Assembly: GCA_014360905.1 (NCBI GenBank)
Contig: JACIWW010000018.1
Location: 1-62,508, forward strand
Direction of reading: 5' to 3'
From: Chloroflexota bacterium
GTDB taxonomy: Bacteria > Chloroflexota > Anaerolineae > UBA2200
Length of the DNA stretch: 62,508 nucleotides
Each line of letters begins with the position of its first letter. Within the stretch, counting starts at the first letter, position 1. The notes beneath the pieces were generated by a model. The model saw only the letters and a program-made list of their open reading frames with translations. It did no database searches and had not been told where the DNA came from. Shown piece by piece: positions 33,667-41,504 of this stretch. The position numbers and the translations under genes were made by a program.

Positions 33667-33760
33667 GTTGTCCTCCTTGGCAAATGGTCAGGATGCCACA
33701 AAGCCAAACGAAAGGATATGAGGCATGAGACAAACAGCCCAGTATCCCGTGGTCTACATT

Positions 33761-34924
33761 TCAGAAGTCAATTGGCTTGCCTGCAAACGCATAGTGGTAA
33801 AGGCGCTCTAATTCTGCTCTGTCAGGAATGCGTGCACTGGCCACCAATGTGGCATCGCTTTCGGCATTTTCGATCAATTTGGGTAAAGCGGCTTCGAATT
33901 GCTGTGTGGTAATACCAGCATCTTGCAGTGACAGCGGTTGGTTGATGTTCCTGGCTAAATTGCGGATCTGGTTTGCCAGTACTCGCGCACCTTCCTCTGG
34001 TGATGCTACGGTGAGGCCGATAAAACGAGCGATATCTGCGTAGCGGTCGGCTATCACATTGCCTGTGAATTCGACCGTGTAGGGCAGGACCAGACCCACA
34101 GCGCGTCCATGGGGCATGTGAAAAACGGCGCCTAAGGAGTGCCCCATTGCATGAGCCATCGCTGCTAAGGAATTGCCAAAGCCCAAGCCAGCGATACAAG
34201 CAGCGTTGTGCATCTTCTCCCGCGCTTCCGTGTCCCTGCCATTGGCTACCGCACGCGGCAGATAATCAAAAACCAGCTTGGTCGCCATCAGGCACAGACC
34301 ATCGCAGAAGTCATTATGCCAGGCAGTCGTGTAGCCCTCAACTGCATGCGTCAGGGCGTCCATACCAGTATCGGCAGTGATCTGCGGAGGCAATCCGGCG
34401 ACAAACACCGGATCCACGATTGCCATGTCGGCCATGTTTTCACGTGAGCCAAGTGATAATTTGCGTTGCTCTTGCGTATCGGTCAGCACAATCGCCCAGG
34501 TGACCTCAGCACCAGTGCCGCTCGTAGTCGGGATCGTGATCAACCGCGCTTTTTGGCGCAACTTGAGCGGTTCGACCGGATTGATTCCCTCAGGCACCAA
34601 CTCGGGATGCTCATAGAGTACCCACATGGCCTTCGCCGCATCCATGGAAGATCCTCCCCCCAAGCCGATAATCCAGTCCGGTTCATACTCGCGCATGAGG
34701 TCTGCACCTCTTCTCACGGTCTGCAGCGAAGGATCAGGCTCTACTTCGGCAAAGACTCGATACTCTAATCCCGCTGCGCGCAGTTGTTGCGCGACCATCT
34801 CCACGTAGCCCAACCGGGCAATATTGGCATCGGTCACGATGAATGCTTTCTTCCCTTCGATGCGGGTTAATTCGCTTAATGCCTCTTCGCCGAAGACAAT
34901 CAAGGGGCTATTAAAGTACCACAC
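33761..34924 (-). CDS. iron-containing alcohol dehydrogenase
   Basis: A 387-residue Fe-ADH. GLGGGSSMDAAKA binds NAD(P). Metal residues are Asp189 and His193 (TGMDALTHAVEG), His258 or His262 (AMAHAMGHSLGA) and His272 (PHGRAVGLVLPY). The best match in style is to butanol/lactaldehyde-type dehydrogenases. It is a different branch from the dehydrogenase at 25575. It lies 94 bases upstream of the AOR gene and 115 bases after the SCP2-like gene. Confidence 0.93.
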   Translation of the reverse strand: MWYFNSPLIVFGEEALSELTRIEGKKAFIVTDANIARLGYVEMVAQQLRAAGLEYRVFAEVEPDPSLQTVRRGADLMREYEPDWIIGLGGGSSMDAAKAMWVLYEHPELVPEGINPVEPLKLRQKARLITIPTTSGTGAEVTWAIVLTDTQEQRKLSLGSRENMADMAIVDPVFVAGLPPQITADTGMDALTHAVEGYTTAWHNDFCDGLCLMATKLVFDYLPRAVANGRDTEAREKMHNAACIAGLGFGNSLAAMAHAMGHSLGAVFHMPHGRAVGLVLPYTVEFTGNVIADRYADIARFIGLTVASPEEGARVLANQIRNLARNINQPLSLQDAGITTQQFEAALPKLIENAESDATLVASARIPDRAELERLYHYAFAGKPIDF

Positions 34925-35039
34925 TCTGCTTTCCCTCCTAGAAGTACATCGCTACAGGATAACACCTTAGGTTGTTGTGCACCCTGCTGGTTTTCCTTAC
35001 TGCTGTTCTACAACCAGCCTTAGCAATCAAAAACTGAGG

Positions 35040-35447
35040 TTACTCGGGGAATTCGGTCGGGACCCTGGTCGTACATTCAACCAATTCTTTGGCTGCTTTG
35101 ACCGCTTTCATGATCTTGACCATGTCACCTTGGAGCTTCATCTGCCGCGTCATCATGCCCTGGATGGGATCCAATTTCTTATCAATCACTTTACGCCATA
35201 CGCTGAGCGGGGCACTGATCACGAACGCGGGCGTCTTGGCCGAACGGTCCTCATATACGCCGACTTCGCGGCACTTGCCATGCCACAAATCCATATACAT
35301 GACCAGCTCTTTTTCAATCGGTCCGCCTGGTTCAACGATGAAATAAAAATCCCCTTCCCAGGTTTTAGCCGCTTCTGCATAGGCCTCGCTGGCGTTAATC
35401 GCTTCTTGCAGTGCTTTGACCCACTCCTCGGATCCAAACTTGTACAT
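35040..35447 (-). CDS. SCP2 sterol-binding-like domain protein
   Basis: A 135-residue protein with the SCP2 pattern: an N-terminal helix ([13 protein letters not shown]), a beta sheet with [13 protein letters not shown] and a final helix ending near [16 protein letters not shown]. Such domains bind long-chain lipids or acyl derivatives. ATG 35447 is preceded by AAAGGAGGG. It is the promoter-proximal gene before the alcohol and aldehyde enzymes, so a carrier role for a hydrophobic substrate is possible (inference). Confidence 0.75.
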   Translation of the reverse strand: MYKFGSEEWVKALQEAINASEAYAEAAKTWEGDFYFIVEPGGPIEKELVMYMDLWHGKCREVGVYEDRSAKTPAFVISAPLSVWRKVIDKKLDPIQGMMTRQMKLQGDMVKIMKAVKAAKELVECTTRVPTEFPE

Positions 35448-35486
35448 GTGACCCTCCTTTGTCAGATTTGAGACGCGCTGCTGCAC

Positions 35487-35514
35487 ATTATACACTTCAG
35501 CACATACATGTCAA
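35487..35514 (-). promoter_or_regulatory. strong promoter of the SCP2-ADH-AOR operon
   Basis: Consensus TTGACA (35514-35509) and TATAAT (35492-35487) are separated by 16 bases. The 306-base stretch 35448-35753 holds this promoter and the divergent one at 35636, with nothing else recognised. Confidence 0.75.
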
Positions 35515-35635
35515 TTGACGAAGCTTCCTGACCTCAGACATCAAGGGTACGTCCTCTCCCTTCTAAAGTCGGATCAGGACTGTACTGCTAAGGAATAAGC
35601 GATGTGGCATGAGTAATGCAGTGAGTGCAGTGTTT

Positions 35636-35664
35636 TTGACATTTGCCTGAGGGTGTACTATCCT
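35636..35664 (+). promoter_or_regulatory. promoter of the deoxynucleoside kinase pair
   Basis: TTGACA (35636-35641), a 17-base spacer and TATCCT (35659-35664), 89 bases before the GTG start. Confidence 0.6.
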
Positions 35665-35753
35665 ATGTGTCAGAGAATCACCACCAGGGAGGATACTAAA
35701 TTACGGATGCCTCCTCGATTCAGCCAACGATCGCATTTGGGAAGGAGATTTCT

Positions 35754-36779
35754 GTGCCCGAGAGATATTACGTGGCTATCGAAGGCCCCATCGGTGTAGG
35801 GAAGACCACACTGGCGCGACTCATTCACAAGCAACTGGATGCAGAATTGCTCCTCGAGGTCTTTGAAGAGAATCCATTCCTCAGCAAATTCTATACTGAC
35901 CGCGAGAAATATGCCTTTCAAACGCAGATTTTCTTCTTATTGAGTCGCTATCGCCAGCAGCATGATGTCATTGCCAAAGTGCTACAGCATTCCTCTTTGG
36001 TCAGTGATTACACCTTCGCCAAAGATCAACTTTTCGCCCGCTTGAACCTTGCCGGCAGCGAACTAGCAGTCTACGAAATGCTCCATGGCGTGCTCGCCGA
36101 AAAAATACCTCTGCCCGACCTAGTGGTCTATTTGCGGGCAAACTTGGATGTGCTGTTAGAGCGTATCGCTGTGCGAGACCGTACCTACGAGCGTGCCATG
36201 TCGAGCGAGTACCTAGCCGCTGTGATGCAAGCGTATGAGTCCTTCTTTGCCAACTATAATCAAGCACCAGTGCTCACCATTGACACAAACGAGCTCAATA
36301 TCGTGCGCAAGGAAGAAGACCTAGCCTATGTGCTGGAACGCATCAGGTCAGCGCTGGGCACGGGCACGCATCAACGTCCCCTGTTGGAGATAGAGACACC
36401 AGCACAGGAGCGAGGCAGAGCTATCATCGAAGGACGGCGTCGCCGCTTGAGCGATTTGCAATACTGGCATCGTGCAGCAGATCAAGAAACTGGAACCAAA
36501 GGGAACCTATACCGTGATTTCATTGCTCTGCAGGCAGAGGTAGGCAACATCGCCAACGAATTGGGGCAAGTCTGGGCCACACAAGAGAAATGGCTGGAGC
36601 AAGTTGGCAATCACGAGGAAGCTCAGGCTCGCGCTCTGCAAGAGCGCATCGCCACTCTGAAGGAGCGCTTGGCTGGTTCTTTGGCTTGCTTGCTCCGATT
36701 GGCCAATGACATGGGCATCAGTTTGGAAGAAGCCTACCTGGCCAGGATTCGAAAAGGCTGCAACCCACCGCATGCATAA
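35754..36779 (+). CDS. deoxynucleoside kinase fused to a MazG-like helical domain
   Basis: A 341-residue protein. Residues 1-205 are a deoxyadenosine/deoxyguanosine-type kinase for nucleoside salvage: P-loop GPIGVGKTT (11-19), EENPFLSKFY, FQTQIFFLLSRYRQ, SDYTFAKDQLFA and LVVYLRANLDVLLERI. Residues ~252-335 (LYRDFIALQAEVGNIANELG; RLAGSLACLLRLANDMGISLEEAYLARI) resemble an all-alpha MazG-type NTP pyrophosphohydrolase. However, the EExxE and ExxD metal motifs read AEVGN and RLAG, so this domain has probably lost activity. GTG start after GAAGGAGATTTCT. A plain kinase follows 15 bases later. Confidence 0.85.
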   Translation: MPERYYVAIEGPIGVGKTTLARLIHKQLDAELLLEVFEENPFLSKFYTDREKYAFQTQIFFLLSRYRQQHDVIAKVLQHSSLVSDYTFAKDQLFARLNLAGSELAVYEMLHGVLAEKIPLPDLVVYLRANLDVLLERIAVRDRTYERAMSSEYLAAVMQAYESFFANYNQAPVLTIDTNELNIVRKEEDLAYVLERIRSALGTGTHQRPLLEIETPAQERGRAIIEGRRRRLSDLQYWHRAADQETGTKGNLYRDFIALQAEVGNIANELGQVWATQEKWLEQVGNHEEAQARALQERIATLKERLAGSLACLLRLANDMGISLEEAYLARIRKGCNPPHA

Positions 36780-36794
36780 GCGAGGAGGTTGGTG

Positions 36795-37430
36795 ATGAAA
36801 AAGTTTATCGCCGTGGCTGGGAATATCGGAGTGGGTAAATCAACGCTCACCGCACTGCTGAGCGAAAGGTTGGGCTGGGAAGCTTTCTACGAAGCCGTAG
36901 ATGACAACCCTTATTTGGCTGACTTTTATAAGGACATGCGCCAGTGGAGTTTTCATTCGCAGATCTTCTTCCTCTCGCGCCGCCTGCGCCACCTTCGCCA
37001 AATCCTCGACAGACCAGGCACGGTGGTACAAGACCGCAGCGTCTACGAAGATGCCGAGATTTTCGCCGAAAACCTGTACCGTCAGGGGCACATGACCGAG
37101 CGCGATTACCACACCTATCGCGAACTGTACGAAGCGATGACATTGTTTCTACCTCCGCCAGACCTGGTGGTTTACCTGCGTGCCTCCGTTCCCACCCTGA
37201 TGCAGCGCATTCGCATGCGTGGACGCGATTTCGAGCGGGACGTCTCCTCTGAGTACCTCGAACAGTTGAATCAGCTTTACGAGGAGTGGATTGAGCATTT
37301 CTCGCTATGTCCAGTGCTGACCGTACCTTCTGACAACTTAGATTTTGTCAAGTATAACTCGCACATGGAGCTCATCGCGGCCAAGATTGTGGAGAAACTC
37401 ACAGGGAAGGAGGTAGTCGTCTTTGACTGA
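36795..37430 (+). CDS. deoxynucleoside kinase (deoxyadenosine/deoxycytidine type)
   Basis: A 211-residue kinase of normal length. P-loop GNIGVGKST (9-17), DDNPYLADFYKDM, FHSQIFFLSRRLRH, the DRSVYEDAEIFAENLY motif and LVVYLRASVPTLMQRIRMRGRDFER. The DRS motif differs from the SDYTFAKD of its neighbour, so the two probably have different nucleoside preferences and may act as a heterodimer, as known for lactobacillar tandem kinases. ATG 36795 is 6 bases after GAGGAGG. Confidence 0.92.
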   Translation: MKKFIAVAGNIGVGKSTLTALLSERLGWEAFYEAVDDNPYLADFYKDMRQWSFHSQIFFLSRRLRHLRQILDRPGTVVQDRSVYEDAEIFAENLYRQGHMTERDYHTYRELYEAMTLFLPPPDLVVYLRASVPTLMQRIRMRGRDFERDVSSEYLEQLNQLYEEWIEHFSLCPVLTVPSDNLDFVKYNSHMELIAAKIVEKLTGKEVVVFD

Positions 37431-37499
37431 GGGCCAGAGGTCTGGCATATACGTACTGTAAAAGCGGATGTAATGGCAAAGAGCGGGCTATTGCTGAGT

Positions 37500-38126
37500 T
37501 TAATTCCTTTTCTCCAGCCAACGCCAAAAAGCATCTGCAAACAGGGTAGTTCGCAGCAGCCTCTCCATCACCGGGTCAGTTATATTTAAGGCGCGTCGAT
37601 CGCGCAGATACAGGGCCAAGGAACGAGCAAAGTAAGTACGAGCATCGCGACACGCTTCTGCGTCAAAGCTGTATCCCAACGAGAACAATTCGACTATACT
37701 GGCGCCAACCTTCTGCAAAGCAGGGTTAATTCCTCCCCCTTCAGAAAGCCAAGGTCCTTCCTCGCTTCCCGCGCTCCCCAGCAAGTGGTCAACCAAATGC
37801 CCTATAGGAACCAGCGCTTCCAGTGGGTCATTGACCCAATCAGACAGCCTTACATAAGCGACATGAAGCAACATACTCTGCTTCAGCCTTTGCTCTCCGA
37901 CCACGTAGCCAGAGGGCAATTGCGTGAGCACGACATGACCACCGGGTTGCTGAAGCCAGAAGCGTGCCAACCCGGAGGGGAAGATGCGCAACTGACCCAG
38001 CAGCTCGTCGAGTGGGGCCCAAATGTGAGAGTAATGATGCTGAACTTCTAAAGGCGACCGCTCAAGTGCTCGGGGAGCAATATGTATTCTATCTACTTTA
38101 AGCCGTTCGAGGGTCTGTTTGTCCAT
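37500..38126 (-). CDS. hypothetical protein
   Basis: A 208-residue soluble protein I do not recognise. It has a mixed helix-strand N-terminal half (IHIAPRALERSPLEVQHHYSHIW) and a helical C-terminal half ending RTTLFADAFWRWLEKRN. No signal peptide or membrane segment. The coding sequence is continuous, with the codon style of its neighbours. Divergent from the glycosyltransferase gene and convergent with the kinase pair. Confidence 0.7.
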   Translation of the reverse strand: MDKQTLERLKVDRIHIAPRALERSPLEVQHHYSHIWAPLDELLGQLRIFPSGLARFWLQQPGGHVVLTQLPSGYVVGEQRLKQSMLLHVAYVRLSDWVNDPLEALVPIGHLVDHLLGSAGSEEGPWLSEGGGINPALQKVGASIVELFSLGYSFDAEACRDARTYFARSLALYLRDRRALNITDPVMERLLRTTLFADAFWRWLEKRN

Positions 38127-38234
38127 CCTTTTTTGCCAATGCGATTATACCTGTAGCTAAATAGAATGCCAACCCTCTTCACCTGTACTTGGTGCTGCTG
38201 CTATTGTATGCTAAACTACCAACTGACTTGGACA

Positions 38235-39128
38235 ATGGGTATGAAACTCACGATTATTATTACTGCCTATCGCGAAGAAAAGACCATCGGACGGGCAATT
38301 GAAGCCTTTCTTGCGCAGGATTTGCCTGACGACTACGAACTGTTGGTGGTTTGTCCCGACGACGAGACGGCTGCCGTAGTAGCAGAGTACGCAGCGCAGA
38401 ACGCACATATCCGACTCTTGCGTGACCATGCAGAGGGCAAGCCAGCCGCATTGAACCTGGCCTTAAGCGCTGCAAAAGGGGAGATTATGATCCTGAGCGA
38501 TGGCGACGTCTATGTTGGCCCTGGCGCTGTGGGTGCGCTTTTAGCCGCATTCGCGGATCCCAAAGTTGGCATTGTGAGCGGGCGACCGGTTTCCGTGAAC
38601 CCACGCAGCACGATGCTGGGCTATTGGTCGCATGTGCTCGTAGATGCTGGAGCACACCAACAGAGACTATTGCGGGCCAGCTGTGGGGAATTCCTAGAAT
38701 GCTCTGGATACCTCTACGCCTTCCGTCGCTCATTGGTAAGCCCAATCCCCGCCGATTCGCTCGCAGAGGACGGACTCATCTCGCATCGCATCTGGGAACA
38801 GGGCTGGCGCACTGCCTATGCTCCAGAAGCTCTAGTGTATGTCAAATATCCAACCACCTACCGGGATTGGATGATACAGAAAATTCGCTCTATGGGTGGG
38901 TATGTACAGCGCTATGTGAACAGCTCAAGAGGCATGAGGTCATTTCGCCGTGAAGCAATTGCCGGGGCTTGGAGTGCTCTCCGATATGCTCGCAGTGGCA
39001 GAGAACTGTGGTGGACGCTATTATTGTTCATAGCCAGAACGTACGTCTGGCTGCGGGTTTGGTGGGAAGTCAAGCTGCGCAAGAAACCCTTTGCTGCTCT
39101 CTGGCAGCGAGTGAACAGCACCAAGTAG
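38235..39128 (+). CDS. family 2 glycosyltransferase
   Basis: A 297-residue GT-A glycosyltransferase. KLTIIITAYREEKTIGRAIEAFL is the nucleotide-sugar binding start, SDGDVYVGPGAV carries the DxD-type motif, and YLYAFRRSLVSPIPADSLAEDGLISHRIWEQGWRT includes the ED acceptor segment. The C-terminus is basic and may sit at the membrane. ATG 38235 or 38241 is the likely start; upstream codons are Cys-rich and unlike the family. It precedes an acyltransferase by 9 bases, which suggests glycolipid synthesis. Confidence 0.88.
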   Translation: MGMKLTIIITAYREEKTIGRAIEAFLAQDLPDDYELLVVCPDDETAAVVAEYAAQNAHIRLLRDHAEGKPAALNLALSAAKGEIMILSDGDVYVGPGAVGALLAAFADPKVGIVSGRPVSVNPRSTMLGYWSHVLVDAGAHQQRLLRASCGEFLECSGYLYAFRRSLVSPIPADSLAEDGLISHRIWEQGWRTAYAPEALVYVKYPTTYRDWMIQKIRSMGGYVQRYVNSSRGMRSFRREAIAGAWSALRYARSGRELWWTLLLFIARTYVWLRVWWEVKLRKKPFAALWQRVNSTK

Positions 39129-39137
39129 AGAAGTAAA

Positions 39138-39818
39138 ATGAGAATAGTGCGCTGGATTTCGGTCAAAGTCATCCAATTAGCAACCAAGATTCTGCTCAAA
39201 GTGAAAACAGAAGGACTAGAGCGCATACCGCGCACTGGGCCGGTCCTCTTAATTATAAACCATATCAATTTCATTGACCCTTTACTGATCTACACGATAC
39301 TACCACGCTCGGTCACTGGCCTTGCCAAGCAAGAGCTCTGGTCCAACCCCTTTACCAGGCTCATTGCCGATTCCTGGGGAACTATCCCGATACGTCGTGG
39401 CGAGTTGGACCTCAATGCCGTGCGCAGTGCGCTTCGCGTGCTGCGCGGAGGTGGGATGCTGGGATTGGCACCAGAAGGCACGCGCAGCCATCATGGCCGT
39501 CTACAAAGAGGTCGCCCAGGCATCGTGCTTCTTGCCTCCCGTGCGCCTGGCATGCTTATCCTGCCCCTGGTTGTGTATGGGCAAGAGCGGTTCTTCCAGA
39601 ACTTACGTCATCTGCGCCGTACCGAGGTGCGAATCGTAGCAGGACAGGGATTCTACCTGAATCCTGGAAACGCACAGATAACCCACCAAATACGCCAAGA
39701 GATAACCGATGAAATCATGGCTCAGATCGCGGCGCTGCTCCCGCCCGAGTACCGCGGCGTGTACAGCAACTCGGCAGCTACCAAGCATTATCTGCGTTTT
39801 CCCAGTGACATAGAGTAA
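39138..39818 (+). CDS. 1-acyl-sn-glycerol-3-phosphate acyltransferase (PlsC-like)
   Basis: A 226-residue acyltransferase that would make phosphatidic acid or a related lipid. The catalytic NHINFID is a complete HX4D motif, GTIPIRRGELDLNAV matches block II, and APEGTRSHHGRLQRGRPG is block III. It lies between a glycosyltransferase and rsmD, and is spaced like an operon member. Confidence 0.92.
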   Translation: MRIVRWISVKVIQLATKILLKVKTEGLERIPRTGPVLLIINHINFIDPLLIYTILPRSVTGLAKQELWSNPFTRLIADSWGTIPIRRGELDLNAVRSALRVLRGGGMLGLAPEGTRSHHGRLQRGRPGIVLLASRAPGMLILPLVVYGQERFFQNLRHLRRTEVRIVAGQGFYLNPGNAQITHQIRQEITDEIMAQIAALLPPEYRGVYSNSAATKHYLRFPSDIE

Positions 39819-39831
39819 AGAGCGAAAAGCA

Positions 39832-40395
39832 ATGAGAGTAATTGGGGGGGAAGCAAAAGGACGGCGACTTTTCTCCGTGCCGAGGCAATCCACACGACCC
39901 ATCACGGACAGGGTTAAGGAAGCCTTGTTCGATATCCTAGCAGAACGAGTGCAGCAGGCACGCTTCCTTGATTTGTTCGCTGGAACGGGGAGCGTTGGCA
40001 TTGAAGCGCTGAGCCGTGGAGCACAGGAGGCAACCTTTGTCGAGCGAGACGAACGTGCTTTGGCTACTCTCCACCGCAATCTGGCCGCTACGCAACTAGC
40101 CAGTCTCGCTCAGGTGGTGCGGCGCGATGTCTTCAAGTTCATCGCTAGCTACAAGGGCGACCCCTTTGACATCATCTACGTTGCGCCACCCCAATACCAG
40201 GGATTGTGGGCAAGGACACTCCACGCGTTGGACAATTCGGCACTATTGGCGCCGGGCGCACTGGTCATAGCACAAATTCATCCCAAGGAATACGCGTCAC
40301 TCGAATTGAGCCAACTAGTCTTATCCGATCAGCGCAAGTATGGGAGCACATTGCTCTGTTTCTATGAAATGCGTCCAAACCACGCTGACGGTTAA
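39832..40395 (+). CDS. rsmD: 16S rRNA (guanine-966-N2)-methyltransferase RsmD family
   Basis: A 187-residue class-I methyltransferase. MRVIGGEAKGRRLFSVP, RPITDRVKEALFDIL and LDLFAGTGSVGIEALSRGA are characteristic, and VERDERALATLHRN binds SAM. The catalytic DPPY/F motif is replaced by APPQYQGLW, a change worth noting. Its stop overlaps the convergent lipoprotein gene by 4 bases. Confidence 0.88.
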   Translation: MRVIGGEAKGRRLFSVPRQSTRPITDRVKEALFDILAERVQQARFLDLFAGTGSVGIEALSRGAQEATFVERDERALATLHRNLAATQLASLAQVVRRDVFKFIASYKGDPFDIIYVAPPQYQGLWARTLHALDNSALLAPGALVIAQIHPKEYASLELSQLVLSDQRKYGSTLLCFYEMRPNHADG

Positions 40396-41504
40396 GAAGG
40401 CTCAGCATAGTCCATCTTCCAGCGATTCCCAATACGGACCAGTCTCCAGCGTACCTCAATAAGTGGGCTGGGCTGGCCGGTCTTAGGCTGGAAGATGACC
40501 TTAGCAGTCACAAGAGCCGTCGTGGAATCTTCCTGGGTGGGGTAATAACTGAGTTCCTGCACGATCGCGCGCTGTATTTGATCCGGAGGAAGCGGCGAGC
40601 CATATCTGAGCTTGAGCTGCGTCAATTCGGTTGCCGCCTGGGGACTCAGATAGTCCGCAAGAGCCGGCTGGGCATCGCTCTTGCCCAGCGTCTGGTAGAA
40701 AGCGAGGACGATTTTCTCCGGGTATGGGGTATCTAGAATCGTGGCTGGTATCCCTTCTGGGAAGTCAACACGCGATTCAAATGGCGCTACCAAGGTCGTG
40801 GTATTGGCCAGGAAATAGCCATCCGCTTCTGGTAAAGTGCCTGGCTTGTACTCACGCCTTGTAACCAATTGACTGCGCTCGTAGCCAGCGCGACTGGTGA
40901 CAGTAACTTGGAGATTCCCAGGGTTGAAACTCACGCCGCCATCGCTGCGGAAAAAGCCAATACAGCGATACAAAGGAGGGTTGTCCACAGGCGGGCCCTT
41001 CGGGTCACGAGTTACACGGAAAAAGACGAGTTCCGTCTCGGTGCTAAAAACCAACTCCTTACGAACATTGCCGTCTTCTCGGACAATCTCAGCTAAAGAT
41101 AGGTTAGGTATATCCTGCGACAGATAGTTCTGATCGGGCGTGCGCAATTTGTACGGGTAAGCAATGGGCAATTGCACTTCGGGGTCAACGACAATATCGT
41201 AAATCAGGGCTGCTACCGGTCCGCCCCCTCCCACCTGATCAAAGCGATAGAAGACCACCCACTCTAACTGACCATCGGAATCAGTGTCTTCTCGCTTGAT
41301 GTCCAAATAGGTCTTGCCAGGCAAGAAGCCTCTGCCAAATACGTCCTCGGGAAAGCTAATCGTCTTCGCTGGCGGGGTTGGCGTGGGCGTTGTGCCGCAG
41401 GCTGTCAGTGTGAGAACAAGAAGGAACATAGCACAACTGGTCAACCGCACGATGGTAAGGATGGATCGCAAAGGCTGATTACGACGGCTTGCTCTCTGCA
41501 TCAT
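40392..41504 (-). CDS. lipoprotein, unknown function
   Basis: A 370-residue exported lipoprotein: lipobox LTAC with Cys36, then a short TPTPTP linker. The body is rich in beta strands (REDTDSDGQLEWVVFYRFDQ; VSFNPGNLQVTVTSRAGYERSQLVTRREY) and ends with a domain that resembles small NTF2-like folds (ALVTAKVIFQPKTGQ; IEVRWRLVRIGNRWKMDYAE). No enzyme motif was found. The start overlaps the lon gene by 26 bases, which suggests co-transcription with it. Confidence 0.78.
   Translation of the reverse strand: MMQRASRRNQPLRSILTIVRLTSCAMFLLVLTLTACGTTPTPTPPAKTISFPEDVFGRGFLPGKTYLDIKREDTDSDGQLEWVVFYRFDQVGGGGPVAALIYDIVVDPEVQLPIAYPYKLRTPDQNYLSQDIPNLSLAEIVREDGNVRKELVFSTETELVFFRVTRDPKGPPVDNPPLYRCIGFFRSDGGVSFNPGNLQVTVTSRAGYERSQLVTRREYKPGTLPEADGYFLANTTTLVAPFESRVDFPEGIPATILDTPYPEKIVLAFYQTLGKSDAQPALADYLSPQAATELTQLKLRYGSPLPPDQIQRAIVQELSYYPTQEDSTTALVTAKVIFQPKTGQPSPLIEVRWRLVRIGNRWKMDYAEPS

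Noticed and set aside
37431-37499. Small stem GCCAGA/TCTGGC as a terminator of the kinase pair
   Set aside because: Only 6 bp with a 2-base loop and no T-run.
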